Shown piece after piece: positions 31,533 through 45,711 of a stretch of DNA of 64,000 bases. The position numbers were made by a program, and so were the translations under genes. Position 1 is the stretch's first letter, and the number at the start of each line of letters is the position of its first letter. The stretch comes from Apus apus. Its lineage: Eukaryota > Chordata > Aves > Apodiformes > Apodidae. The stretch lies in assembly GCF_020740795.1 (NCBI RefSeq), contig NC_067290.1:16536001-16600000 (forward strand), in the 5' to 3' direction. Under the pieces are notes generated by a model. The model worked only from the letters and a program-made list of their open reading frames with translations, was not told the DNA's origin and searched no databases.

Positions 31533-34500
31533 CTGAAAAAAATGTCTGTTTTCAAGCCCAAATCCTGCTTCCCTTAGGTGAACAGTCCTGTTAAGTCAAT
31601 AACAAAATAAATCAAATAGGTTGGTCCAAAGCATACAGCCCAGGAAACCTGGGGCTCACTTTCAATTATCTTGTTTGAATTTTCAAGCAGTGACTGTGCT
31701 CCCCTCAAGTGCCAGGATTCAACAGGCACACAGATGTTTGGAGAAGGTAAAATTAAGTTACCACATGAATGCATCCTTTGGCTTAGTAGCTGATTTACTA
31801 TACAATTACTCACGATTCTCAGCTACACAAAAGGGTAAGAGAAGGTGTCCCCTCTTCATCTGCTGGCAGTGGCAGGATGCTAAGGTTTGGAAGTCTTGCA
31901 GCCATGCAAAGAAAGACAGTGTTTTCCTCCCTTGTCCCTAGTGCACAGCTCTAAGGACTATAACAGTGAAAGGTACTAAAAAGCCAAAGACATTTGCATG
32001 CATCACTGGCATTAATTGGATTACCCTAATAGTCTTTCCCCTCCTACATATTCACATCTATATTTCCTCCTGCTTGTTCACGCACATCTTAACACTGTTC
32101 TGTTGAATAACATACACATTCTTCCTAATATTCAGACACATCTATGAACAGCTGCTGAACAAATGCTAAGCTAACCTTCTGTCCCTTTTTTGTCAGTGTT
32201 CAGCAATCTAGAGGACAAGCACTCAGCTTGAGCAGAATGGCAGAAACTCACAATGTCTTAAAAACCAACCATCAATTCAGTCTATTCTCTACCTAGACCT
32301 ACTGAAACCCGTTGTATCTACATTCAGATGCCCAAAGGCAGCAAAAGAAATAATAAAAGAATACTCTCCTGAACATTCTGATCTCCATCTTGTACTAGAT
32401 AAACCTTCAGGTCAGGTTTGAAGTACGTTTCAGGTACAGCTGAGAATGTAATGGCAGAAAAACTCACTAACAGCCTTCAAATATTTTATAATCAATGGAG
32501 TCTCAGGAAACCAAGGCACTAGAGGAGCAGGGACTAAAGAATTTTTAAAATGTGAAGATCACAGTAAGTTATTTCTACACGAGACACACGAGGAAAGGCA
32601 TTTCCAGAACAACTGTAATGATAGATAGGGAGAAAGCCAGGCTCTGGAGAGCAAAGCCCCTTTGGGCTCACTTATAAAAAGCCCATAAATTCATAGCTGT
32701 AAACCTATTCAGATCTGCAACCTAAGGGCTGTCAATATTTGCAGTTGAAATTCACTTACATCTTCACATTTAAATAAGAAAATTCTCTATGGAGAGATAA
32801 ATTTCATCAGCAACAGTACCAGAGAAAGGTTCCTGCCATAGGACACCTCTTGCATACCAAAAATGGGATGTCTGCCAGCCAGGCACTATGGAGGACAGAG
32901 GATGAATGTTGAAAACCATAGGGCTCTGGGTTATCCCTGATCAGGAGGTGGGCACATGTGCTGCTCTCATATTCCAATTTCTTTACAGCTTAGATTCCCT
33001 AGAAATAGCAATGCTACTCGAGTTCACTAAGGACACTTTCCCTGTCTCTCCATACAGGGTCCATACATAACAGGATAGGACTTGCTAATGGAGTGAGCTC
33101 CAGGACATTCCCTGTTATGAATTTTGCTGCTTTTCATACTGAGGTACCTATGGCTAATAACAGCCCTCAGATGCCCACATCCAGAATGCCTTCTCAGTCC
33201 TCATGAACTGGCCACATGCAGACTCTCTGACCATTTCTTTATTATCGTGGGCTTTCCAGCCTGGAAGCTGGCAGACTATGTAGAGCTGCTAGGCAACCTT
33301 CACAGTTTTCAGAGAAGTCAGTCATCATCTCTGAACAACAAGAAAGTACAAGCTAGGAAGTTTTAGACTTGCACATGACAAGCCAGCACAAGTATTGTGA
33401 GTAGAGTTGACCAAGTAACCACCACTGAACTGCTTATTCTCAGTTTAATACATTTTTCAACTAACACACTTGACAAGACCTGATCTTCACTTTCTTCTTA
33501 GAAGGGGGCAGATATGCAATTAATGCTTCTAAAACTCTTTGAAATCCTCAAACGAACAGAGTGAAATACAATTATTATTAATAAAATATCAAACATAACA
33601 GTGATATACCTCAAAACTACCAGGAAAATATCAAAGAAAGAGGAAGGCTTTCAGAAACTTGCTGTCCATGCCCATCTTATCTCTGGCTAATGCTAATCAC
33701 TCCCAAGGAATATTCTTTCCTTGCCATATACATGCAGGCAGCATGTCTTTCTCTGAAATCCTGAAGAACTCCCTCTTTTTCTAATTTCTTAGCTAAGAAA
33801 CATATGGGAAAGATACATTTAAAGGGAGGTTTTATTCCTGTTTCATAACCTGTCCTCTTTGATGAAGAAAGCAACGAGTACTGTGGAGAACAGCACATCT
33901 AGACAGTAGGACAATACAACCCTAGCTCAGCACATTCTTCAGTAAGGCTCAAAACCAGCAAGCTTGGTCTGCACAAAACCAACTGCATCATTTATTTAAA
34001 GGGTAAGAGGATGTCTGTCAATAGGGAGATGAATGGCTATGGAACTTAATATTGCAGCCAACAGCAAGAGGAGCAAGTGAGTTCAGAAATCAGCACTGAT
34101 GCTGCTTGGAAGAGGGAAGCACTCTAAAAAGCTCAGTGCAAGTTGATCATCTGTTCCACCTTCATCTCTTGCTGGCTTTTGCTTACAAATGCAGGAACAC
34201 ACAGAAGAACACACCCAGATGCAAATATTATTAAAAAACCCCACGTATATTACAGGAAACAACATTTGCTGTTTTTCACACTGTTTTACCAAATATATTT
34301 ATGAGAACTTTCCAGCTCATCAAGTGTTTTCTTAAGGGAAAAGGGGAGAAAGGGTGTTTCTAAAGATGACACTGCTTCTCAAGAGAAGCTGAAAGTCACT
34401 TGGGAGGTAAAATTAACACACCATCTTCTAGGCTGAGATTTTCAGCAGAGCTTTCCTGTACTAACATGCCATCAGCTACTGCATTTTTTCATAGTGAGGT

Positions 34501-35215
34501 CCTGACTTAGATGCTCTCCTTCCTCAAGGATATACAATATTTATATTTACGTATATATTTTCTCTTAAATTGTCTTTGTAAATACAACTCAGTCCAGTCT
34601 CACTACTAAAGTTCTACCTTTTGACTTGTTGGCAGTAAGGTACTGTTCAGAGATAGTCCAGAACTACCACAAAGAGCCAGTTCAGCCTGCCTGTGGATAC
34701 ATAGGCAAGATACGTCTTCCCATAATGACCTGCCCATGATAATAGGGAAAGTATGATGTAGCACACACACCAAAAAAAAACCCCACCAAACCAGAACAAG
34801 GAACCCAGCTTGCTATCCATTACTCTCACATTTATCAAACACAGTGATATTGTGACTACCAGGGCTAATATTTGTTAGAAAGCAAACAAGCAAAGAGGCA
34901 GTGATCTCCCAGATGAAAGAATTGAGGTTGATGCTCACACAACGTGCAGGTTTCCAGCCAGAGTTTCTCACAGTCCATGAAGTTATGGCCTTTGTTTCAG
35001 TCAAGACACTTGTGCTTCATCAGTCATGGAAGGCAGTAGTATGGCATGTGCAAAATCAGAGTCAGCCTTTTAACTGGATAACCAGGGAATCATCACTGAA
35101 CAACTCGAACTTACTTGGGGCAAAAAGAGACAACCTGAGGAAAACAACCACTCCCAAAATAAGCAAGAAGTTTGTACCCTAGGAGTACAGTAGATCTAGA
35201 AGTGCATTTGGAAAG

Positions 35216-35234
35216 AAAAAAAAAAAAAAAAAAA
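35216..35234. repeat. Poly(A) run
   Basis: Nineteen A residues. No poly(A) signal or retroelement body was recognised just before it. Confidence 0.75.
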
Positions 35235-37049
35235 GTTGAGTGATCTCAAACTCTGATAATGAGTCCAAAAAGTTAATGAAAACAAAAGCACAACCTTTCA
35301 GTGCAGGTGGAGGAACACGCTGACACAGCTGGAGTGAATCATGTAATACAGTGAATTCTTTGGAGAGTGTCAGAGGTCACATCCATATGGAGATTAAAGT
35401 CTCCTGGAATAAGTAGCATAGGTGACCTTAGATCAGACAGAAGCACTGAGACTTCTCCAAGGAATGAAGCATTATATCTGCGTGGTCGATAAATCAAAAC
35501 AGACAAGACCAAAGTAAGTGCTGCAGATGGGGCAGGGAGGAGGGAAAAGTTGCTGAAGAAAGGTGGATGAAGAGTGACCTGGAAGCAAAAACAAATTAAA
35601 ACATGAGCCTCTCTACCTGCTGGGGTGCTATGCTGAAGTTAATCAATGAGGACGGCCTTTCATCCAAGCAGGAATTGTCATCCTGCTTCAAGCACACAGA
35701 TCACTTGTACAAATGAAATCTAAGAGCATAGAGCTTCATAAAGTACCTCTGAGTAAAGTGGTGCTGATCATTTCCTGTGGGAAACTTTCTACTGTGTGGC
35801 TATTTTAGTTGAGCTAGAGAAGAAAATACAAGGGAAAGATTTGGTTTTCCATCATATCTTGTAGCAAATGAGCAACATTTTGCTCAGTAATATAGAAGTA
35901 TTTCCCACATGTCCCATTAACATTCACTCTCACTATTACACACAGACCACTCTTTCTCTCATTTGTTCCTTCCTTCACAAATTTATAATGAGAGAAAGGG
36001 AAAAAGAATAAAACCAGTTCCCTAAAGAGATTTCTACTTGCCTGAAGCAAGCAGGTACACGCATCCATATGGGCCAGACTTACAGTTATTCACCAGTTTG
36101 TAAGCAAAAATTAAATTTTATGCCCCAGTTTTGAGGGCTGATGGCCTCTAAAAATAGTCACTCTTGCTACAGGAAAGGAAAAGTAGCACACCTGGAGCCA
36201 CAAGTTGGGAAGGACTATCCACCCAAATCCATAACTAGCTGTCCATTGATGTCAGAAGCCATCCTGACCCAGACATCATCAATGCAGCCCTACCTGGGTC
36301 CAGGTGAGCTTGCTGTCCCCAGGAGCCTGCTGCCATGTGCAGCTGCCCACCAAACTAACTCAGTACTGTGCTTGGACAATTTTTTACTGCACGTTCCTGG
36401 CACGCCAGAAGTGCCTGTAGTATTATTCTAAACTTCAAGAAAGAGAAAAAGAAAAAAACTGTGCCCTTCTGAGCATTCCTCCATCACTTGAAATATCAAA
36501 TGACCATTCTGGGCTTGGCTGTAGAAAAAAAAATGTTTGTAATCTACTAAATACCAGAGGTATTTTTTTTTATCACGTTGAAAGTTATTCATCAAACAAG
36601 AATGATATTTGTTTAGAGAATATGAAACAGCAGTTGTCAGCTAAGTCATTAGGCTCTGCAGATTAAATAAATGGCAGTTGCTAGAAAACAAAGTAGCTGC
36701 TTGGGAAAGAAGCATTTTCTTCATTTCAAGTGAAAAGCGAATCTTTATTCTCATGTCCAATTATAACGGGTAAAACTGAGGAGGGCAACCAAGGGAACTT
36801 GTACTCTGCTCCATTTCAGTGTTCAAAACAGCTCAAACCTAAAAGGTGCAAAGAGCTTCGCTTTTCTGTGTTTTGGTTTTTTTTAAATGCAAAGATGTGT
36901 TTCCCTCCTTTAATGAAATTACATTTATTAGCCTGCAAAGTAACAGGACTGTGCCTGAATTTGGCAGCTAGAGGCAGACAAATGAATAATTATTCATTAG
37001 TTAACCCCCATTTGAGAATCTGCTCAAGAAAAGTCCAGGCATAACTGTT

Positions 37050-37560
37050 GCCATTAGAAGATGTGGTTTATGAGCATGTTGCTGGTTGTCTCATCTGACA
37101 GTCTGAATTGAAAAGCCTGACTTTGGCAGCAAATCTCTCTTTCCGTTAATTGGTCTGTGTTTATTAAAACCATGCAGAAGTATTTGCTGATACTAGAAGA
37201 ACTGGAATGGCATTTCATTGTTGAAGTGAGATGACGTTTTCATGCGATAGGCAAACCAGGCAAATGGAATTTCGAGGAACGTTACAAGCAATCAGATCTG
37301 TTAATGCACTGGGCACCAGGCCACCAGCTCCTCAGCTGGTCTTTAATCCTCGGAAAAGCCCCTATGTCTTGATCACCACTGATTAATTATTTTCAGAGTT
37401 TGCCTCATTTTATATCAGGTTTTATCTTGCTGTAATGGTTATCTTGGGTTTATTCCGATGGAATGGGCAAGCAAAGCATCGCAGCTCTTCAAGTCCAAGA
37501 TCCAGCTGCCAGTGAAGCAACAACAGGTCATAAAACTGAACTGCACAAATGTAATTTTAA
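37050..37560. other. Candidate conserved non-coding element
   Basis: This stretch is free of low-complexity sequence and rich in homeodomain-like TAATTA/TTAAT cores (for example near 37148 and 37383) together with a TGACGT half-site at 37232. Its texture resembles known vertebrate enhancers near neural genes. No reading frame spans it. Conservation cannot be measured from one sequence, so this is an impression only. Confidence 0.2.
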
Positions 37561-39175
37561 TTCTGACTGGGATGAGAACTTAAAGGGTTTCAGCATGTGC
37601 AGACTGCATCCAGCCTGGCTGAACAGCTAATTGCACTTCAGCTATTTTAACAGTTATATCCATAAGTGCAAAGCGTAAGTGAGGTTTCCTGAATGCCAAC
37701 TGGACTTTTTTTTTGGTCAGTATTATTGAATAAAGGGTTTTTGTTCTTAGATGGAAAAAATAACCCTTCAGAGTTCCCACCGTTTAATGCTACACTGTAA
37801 CAATGAAAGAGACAACAAAAAATATGGCCACAATAAAATAAAATGAGAATCAGAACCTGCTAACGATCTCCCATAGGCCCGCATTATGAGTCATGACCCT
37901 GACTTATACAGCTAACAATAAAATAATAATTTTAAAGGTCAGAATTCAGAAGTTGTGAGGGTCTGTATATTTCCTATCTCCTACTGATGACTTTTTTTAA
38001 AAGGTTTACCATTTATTCTCTTCTAGGTTCTGCAGATCTTTTGAGCCTCTCGACTTTCACTTTTCAATCTTCCCTACCTAAGAAGAAAGGTGAAAATCTA
38101 GAATTTTGACACGCCAGTTGCAGGCTGTAGCCCAAGCAAATCCCAGAGAGGTGCAGCTTGGAGAGCCATATTTAGAGATCTGTGTTCAATAACCAGGTAC
38201 ATGCACAAATGGGCGCTGCCACAACATATCCTGTGCTGATCTTTTCCCGTATTTCCTCCACGTTATTTATATTATTAAGTCTATGATCTCATGCAGCAAA
38301 AAGGCCCTTTTGCAGTCAGTATGCTGCCTGTTCTACCCAAATATGGCTTTTGTAATTTGGCCACTAGCAACAACAAAAACATTTCGTCCAGGCTAACAAT
38401 GTGGGTTGCTATGAAAAATGCATCATATGAATCAGGAACAATGGAATGTTAACGGACCCTTTTTCAGAAATGGAAGAACTAGAGGTTAAGACATTCTTTC
38501 CCTATTCCATAGGTCTCCTTCCAAGCACCCAAGAACCCAAGCCTTCTTCCTTTCTTATTAAAATGGACAGTCCTTAACAGTGACTAGGCAGATTTTCCAT
38601 TTGAATTAAGCTTAAAGTGAAAAATTAAAATATACTTTTGTAAGTGGCACAGAAGCCACTGTATCCTCCAACCTGTATAACAGGAACAGATGGGAGAGCA
38701 ACATCAAAAGTCTCCCTCCACATCACATCTTAACTTTGACAGAAAGAGACTACATCTCTGGGAGAAAGTCCGACAGTTTAATCCTTGAACCATATTCAAG
38801 CCTCACTGTCATCCCTCAAAGGACTAAAAAGGCTCCTGACTCTTGCAGATTATTGTATTTGGAACGTGCTTTTCTACCATAAGATGGAAATTTGCTCTCT
38901 GGTAACTGAGTGCATTCATTCTGTGATATAGCAGCTGCAACAACAGCACTTTTTATACCTGTGAGTAGCAACAGTCCCAGGCTTAGTGCCAGGACACTTG
39001 ACAAAGCATATTTGGATTGGAGGCTCAACGGAGGTAAAATGGAAGGGGAAGTGTCAGATTCCCAAGGGCTTGTAGATGTCCAGTGCTTATGTTGGCAACA
39101 AAATCTATTTGAAATCAATGCAAATGAGATGTTTAAATAACAGGAAGACACTTGGACACTTTTCTAGATCTTGGC

Positions 39176-39196
39176 AAAAAAAAAAAAACAACAACC
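39176..39196. repeat. Poly(A) run with CAACAAC end
   Basis: Thirteen A residues followed by CAACAACC. It is of the same A-then-AAC style as the other tracts in the window. Confidence 0.65.
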
Positions 39197-40430
39197 AGCA
39201 GGTGAGCCAGAAAAGAGGACATACCTCACTCCCTACAGAAGAGAGGGATTGCCCTTTTTAGTGGGAACACTTGTCACAACTGGGCAAGCTGCAGAAACAC
39301 TGTAGTGAAATTGTCTTTCCAAAGTATCCCAGGTAGCTTGTCAGATTTGACAAACATTCATTTTGCCAGAAAACAACAGACTTCTTCACCTGGTGAATTT
39401 TCCCTTAGCCCTAATGAGACTATCAGCAAACGCAGAGAGGAATTAACGTAGTCATTAAGGAGGCAGAGCATAAAAAATGAGCCACAGGAAAGGTCAGAGC
39501 AACAAGGGTGAATGAAGAAAAGCACGAGCCCTGTCACAACCAGTGCAGATGTGAAGGAAACAACCAAGGGAGAGAAGCAGATGTTCCTGTTAAAGCTGTG
39601 CAAATTTGTGCTGCTTTCAAGGATAATGGAGCAGCCACAAGTGGGGCAGGAAAGGGCAGGCCATTAACTTAGACAAAGCTGGTTAGTCTCCCCCAAGAGC
39701 CATTGACTTTAACATCAATGCTCCACCATCTCCCCTGTCTGAGTAAGATTAAAAGTGACCTGGTAAAGTTGTCATTAGTTCCACTATTTTCCACAAAGAT
39801 GGCAATCTAATGAAAATGTTTGGGTTTTTCCTCTTGCAGTGTGCATGTTACAAAGCTCTGAAAATGTTCTTTCTGATCATGTTCTCCAAGAATAAAAGTC
39901 AAATCAACAGTTGCACTGCTTATTTTCCTTACCTTTAAAAACTGTGTTAAAGTAACTCATTGAAAATGTTTCTGCTCATGTGGTTGGCTTTTCTTGATCT
40001 TAGAAGATGCATTGCCTCACTGACAAGATGAATTGTCAGAGTGGCTACTAACTTCAAAAGTCTGTGGACACTGCCAGATTACATATGGTGTCCTTCTGGT
40101 CCTTCCTTCAACTTAGTGTCTCATCAGGAACACAGTGAGAAGGACCAACAGGTATTGCTCATTATAGCTGTTCTGCAAAGCAGTAGCAGCTTCATAAAGG
40201 CAGATTGCTCTGCAAGCCCCACTGCCTGAAGCTCCTGGGAACCCACAAAAAGGTCAGTTTAATCTGTGGTGAATCACACCAGCAGAAATCAGCAACGATT
40301 GCGTTAGAGCAGCATTAAAGAGCTTGAAGCCCTTTGCAGCCTGTACAACACACTTGCACACTGCCTGAATAGGCCATGGAAAAAGGCTTCTCTTCTGCTC
40401 ATGCCCGTTCAACCCCTGTTATTTTCAGAG

Positions 40431-40454
40431 CTTTCTAGGACTCTTTCTAGGACT
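40431..40454. repeat. 12-bp unit repeated twice in tandem
   Basis: CTTTCTAGGACT occurs twice back to back with no mismatch. It is probably a replication-slippage duplication. Confidence 0.8.
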
Positions 40455-43400
40455 CTGTGTTATCGGAGTGCCTCTCTCACATTATTCTTCGATAACCCTC
40501 CCCTTTCAACATGAGCTACTCTAATGCCTCCCTCTGCTGACATCCCTCTGGTGCCCACAGCAGAGGACTCATGTCTGACAGCATTATTGCTGCCCAGTAG
40601 GTAGTTCTCAGCAGCAGTGAAAGTGGCCAGAATCACACTGATCTTGCCCAGCTGGCTCAATACAAGGAAACAGCAGAAATTCTGTCTCCTCTCTGGACAA
40701 CAGGGAAGGGGACAGTCAGGAAGAAAACCACAGCCACACAGTTTTTCTAAGGTGGGTGTGTGCTTACTAACAGCCTCAAGATCTCCAGCTAATTTCACAC
40801 TAACCACCTCTCTGATGGCACTTCCAAACACTACCAAGCAGATCTGGATTAGAAACAGTGAAAGGCTCTGTATCTCATTACTAATCCATCGAGGTTTCCT
40901 GTTCTCATGTGATTGAATCTTGTAATTATTTACAAGTGTCTCTTTCGAGCACAAGAAATTAGATCACTTTATAGCAACCTTTGGAGCATGCAAACCTGAC
41001 TATTTGAGATTAAGCAATACAATTAAAGTATTTGTTTCTGCACGACCACCTCCATGAAGAGAACTCAATTGTCAACACCCTGACAGTCCTGGCTAGTCCA
41101 GTTTAATTCTACCTTGGCAAGCACAATATTTCAGTAAAATAATTCACATGCCTGGACTGGCATGCCATAACTTCTTTAATGAAGCAGTCTGGATTTTGTT
41201 ATGCAAAAAATACCTACATTTCTGTATTAATAAAAAATAAAAAATCCATGTTTTGCTTTAAAAATATTACAAAATCTTGTAAGGCAACAGGCAGGGCATT
41301 ACTCAGAATGAAAATGCTGACAAATAAATGGCTTTTCAAAAGTCCTTTTCTCCCTTTACATATGATTTATTGCCTGCAAACTTCCTGGTTAAATATTTCT
41401 AACCAAGTCATTTAGCTTTTACTCATCTATTACAAATGAAATAAGATGAAATTTTAATTGAGGTCTCCAACAAGTTGCTTCTGAGAATGTAAAAATGGCA
41501 GTACAGAAGTAAAGGCAAAATTTCCTTTTGCTTTTGGGCAAAGGTTAAAGGAGAGGCAAGAGAGGAGGAAGATTTAAAAGATTCTAGAATGAGTATAAAA
41601 TAGTTATTTGGTTTAAAACAGTAAAATGCAGTGAAAAGCACATTCTCTGTGAATGACTGCTTGTGATAAGCAAGGATGCATCTAAGATGAATATTTTATT
41701 CATTCTGAAATGGGTAGCAGATGCCCTGAAGTTATCATAAACATGCACACTTTGGAAGTGGCCTTAGCTGAGAAGCTATCCATCTTCAACAACACAACTC
41801 CAAAAGAGTTCACTTACAAACAAAAAATGCAGGTTTCCCACTATCAAGTTCCAAGCTCCCCATGCTCTGAGAAGCTGAAAAATATTGATCTATCTTTAAT
41901 GACAACAGTTTGAACCTACATAGCAAGCCAGACCAATAAGCTGACAGTCAAAACACTGAGAATTGGATCTGGCCATGGATACAGTATCCCTAACTCCAAG
42001 TTACAAAAAAGCATTGGTTTACAAGTGAGACTTGGATCTTCAGATATGGCCTTTAAAAAGATCTGACACTTCACTTGAAATATCCTACTTTTACTGAAGG
42101 AAATTTGTCATGCAAGTTCACAAAAAACATAGGGAAGCACCAGAACATACCTCCATCCCTAGCACTTGCAGTCTCACATGGGGTGGCTAAATGACACATT
42201 TCAGCACTACCTGATCCTCAGGGACTATTTTGACTCTAACACATCCTAGTGGCAAGAGCTGTACAATGGAACCATCACAATGATGCAGGCAAATGTGATT
42301 CCCCTAAGCATCATGACAACTCCAACAAAGATCATACCCACATGGGATCTCCCAAGCCAGATGTTTTTCTTGTCATCTTGGTTGTGGACGGGACACGAAG
42401 AAAAGTGTGGTAGTCGTCACAAGACCTTCCCTGCTGCCTCTCCAGAGCCCACTCAGGCCAGAGGACACTGTTTTGATGACCCCAGCTGGCAGATGATTCC
42501 CAGCAGAAATACTTGGAGAAGTTCTCAAGGATGGCTTCCAAACTGACTGTGAAAGTTAGGCACCTGAAGGACTGAATCCCTGTATTTAGTATAAATTTCA
42601 CTCCCTCCCTGAGCTCTAGGTACAAGTACCTTAAATATCAATAGTAAAAATCTGAGACCACCAACGCCCTCTTGTTAACCACAAAGGCTGCCCTTTTTCC
42701 CTCCTCTTGAAATCTATTCAGACTGTGAGCTGAGGTGGATTCGTTTCCAAGGTGCCCTGGCTTCAGAGCCATTCTTTAATACAGTCGAGGCATTAAGAGC
42801 ACTGAATGGCCACCTATAGGTATCTTTTACAATCAGATGAACAACGGGGTGTGTCAAAAGAAGAACTCAGCTACCATCCTACTGAGAACAATTCCATCTC
42901 TCAGTTTGTACTCATTAAACTTTGCTAACTATTAGACATGAAACCATACATGTTATTTGGCAACAAACTTGACAGCTACTTTCAATGGACTAGAACAAAC
43001 CAGTGTCATTTGTCTCCTGCAGGAATGCATTTTGTACTCTGAAATTAAAAGGTGCAGTTTCTTTAAAATCATACCTTGCTTTTTCCCTTATTTTTAATTT
43101 ACTTAAAATCAGTGACATTTTATCAGGAACTTTGGTAATACATTGTTATTTAAAGAAAAAAAAAAAATCATCAAAATCATGTGAGAGAGACTAGATAATT
43201 ATTTTCATGTTCCTCTCAGTTTAAACCAGAGGGATGTTTTTTTAATGAACTTTTTACATGTCCATCAAACTTCAGTAAAAATTCTAATAGAGAAGAGGAA
43301 AAGACTGTCAATGTAGACCTCATAAAGCCTGGAAATACTACAGTGAAAAAACAGACACATTTGTGTATGTGGTGCCTTGTCAAAATTGGGGCTACCTTCC

Positions 43401-45680
43401 TGAAAAGAATTTCTCACACGTCCTTCCTAATTTTACTGAGAACAGAGCTATGACTGATGGGGGACTCACTGCTTAAAGAACAGGGCAGTTCCAGACAAGA
43501 GGTGGATGGCAATTACTGGGATGAATACTGCCTATACTAGAGATTCAACATGCTGACAGTCCAAAACATGATTCTTTGTCAGCTTTTAAGTAATTCTAGG
43601 CATTCGGAGAGAGGTGGAGCATGAGGTAGTTTGTTTCAAGGCACACAGGCAATATATGGAGGCTTGCTGCTGGGAGTGGAAAACATCTTTGTTTGCAAGA
43701 TGTTGAAAGCAGCTTGCCCAAATACCATCACACTACAAAGCTGATGCTGTTCCTGAAGCTGAACAGGGAACTCTCTCTCAGCTTCCACCTCAGACCATGG
43801 AACAGCAAAACAAATGCTGAATTAACATCTCTAAAGAAGAGCCTGTAACAAGGAGTGACCAGTTTCCAGGTACAGACTGAGAAGAAACACACAGTCCAGA
43901 TGCTTTTAGTAAGCAATCAGTCCCTGGGTGTAAAAGCAAATACAACACATCATAGGTCTTATCTTCACCAGTACTGAACGAAGACAAGCAATTAGGCAAA
44001 ATGAGAATGGACTCAGTGAAACTATTTGTTATTTGTTTACCACACAGGATCATCTAATAGATACTCCACAGAAACAAAATCCCTTCCTGGAGGTCTTTGC
44101 CTTGCTCGTAACTCATTACCCTAGAGACAAGAGATATCACTGATGCTATTTTAATCCACTAAGCTGCCTCTGCTCAGCTATAAAGCAAACTGTACAAAAC
44201 CCTGCAGTGTGCAAAGCAAAATCTTCTCTCTGCTGGCAAGAAGACCTTGAACTTGAAAGTCTGAATCCATAGCAAGGTAGACAATGGCAAAATGACTAGT
44301 CATAATAGCAGTGCAGGATAATGCATTGTATTTTCAAATTTTAGGTTTTGCTGTACTGTATTAGTGCACATCCAGCAGCCCTTGTCATCAATAATTACTA
44401 TCCTGCAGCAACTACATGAAAATTCTCACCAATTAACTAATTTCATTTTGACATTTCTGGAAACAGAAGAGGAGAAATATTGATGTCTCCAAACCACAGT
44501 CAGCAGCTGACAGACATCTTCTTTCTATCCACGGAGCTGCTGTCAAATGAATTGCTTAAAAAGGCATTTGAGGTGGTTCTTTAGGATACAGCATGGATGC
44601 CTTGCAGAGCCTTCTGCAAGCATTAATTCCTGGGGTACTATTAAGATCTGTACAAATGAAAAATACTCCTTGGTGGCAAAAAATGACAACTTGAGAAAAG
44701 TACTCTTTATAGATGGCCAGTATTTTAAGAGCTAAAAGAATGTTGAGAATAGCAATTGCCTCTAAAAAATAAAGCAAATCTTGACTTTTTCAGCAATATG
44801 CACTAAATATTTAATAAGATCCTGGAGCTCAGAAAGGTTTAAGACACTGTGTTAGAATATTGAACTAATAAGCTCCTTCAGTAAGCCTCTAAATATGTAT
44901 AGTTAAACACTACCTAGTTTATTTTAATTATTTAACACAGCAACTGAAGGAGGTTAATGTGACCCAGTGGACTTGTTTATGTTGAAAACTATTGCCTCTC
45001 CTTACTCAAAAATCTGCATGCTGAGCTGCATCATAGCACAGAGTTACTAGGGAGCTATAAGGAACAGAGGGTTCCAGCTGCTTGCTAACATCCAAATGAT
45101 GGCTGCATGAAGGCACAAGTGATTTAAAAAAAAAAAAAGTTGACTACGTTGACACCATTGGAAAAACTAACACACGTAAGTTAGGTGTTGAGAATACACC
45201 TGCTGATGGGGGATTTTTCTAATTGCCAACATTTAGTTTTAGAAACATGAAAATCCCCATCATTTACCATTCAGCTCACAAATCATACCTGCTAATTGCC
45301 CTTCTCTCTCTCTCCAGACCATGGATGACAAGACACTTTGATCTTCAGCCTTGTTCTCCAGCTGAGATACTGGAGAACGCAGCCTTCACTAAGGCATCGA
45401 AAGCAATGAAAAAAACAAGACCCTTCACTTCAAAACACCCAAAGAATAATTGTTAAACAAAGAGGAGAGACAGTGATGGGACCAGTTTTGCAGTCAAAAC
45501 AGAGAGAACTGGAGGACAGGTAACCACCAGAGGTGTGTGTGGGGAAATAATCCAGTTTTAAGGAATACCAGCTAAGGCCCTGTGCATTCACCTGGACACC
45601 TCTTCCTTGAAAATAATAAAAGCTAGTCTTGCAGAAATAAAAAAGGGCTGGAGTTCCATTTTTAGCTGGGTATCTGGTTT

Positions 45681-45711
45681 AAAACAAACAAACCAACCAA
45701 AAAAACCCCAC
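45681..45711. repeat. A/C-rich tract
   Basis: AAAC and AACC units ending in AAAAAAACCCCACC. The same style of ending recurs at 34.8, 51.5 and 52.9 kb. Confidence 0.7.

Noticed and set aside
34083..34292. Cysteine-rich hydrophobic minus-strand frame that reaches a GT in phase 1
   Set aside because: The donor (GTGGAA) is poor and the peptide has no similarity to any TAFA leader.
40460..40954. 164-codon minus-strand frame with two hydrophobic stretches, plus hydrophobic frames at 39358-39603 and 38816-39151
   Set aside because: Together they loosely suggested a four-pass membrane protein of the MS4A type, but the order and spacing of segments did not fit, conserved motifs were absent, and no consistent splicing model joined them.
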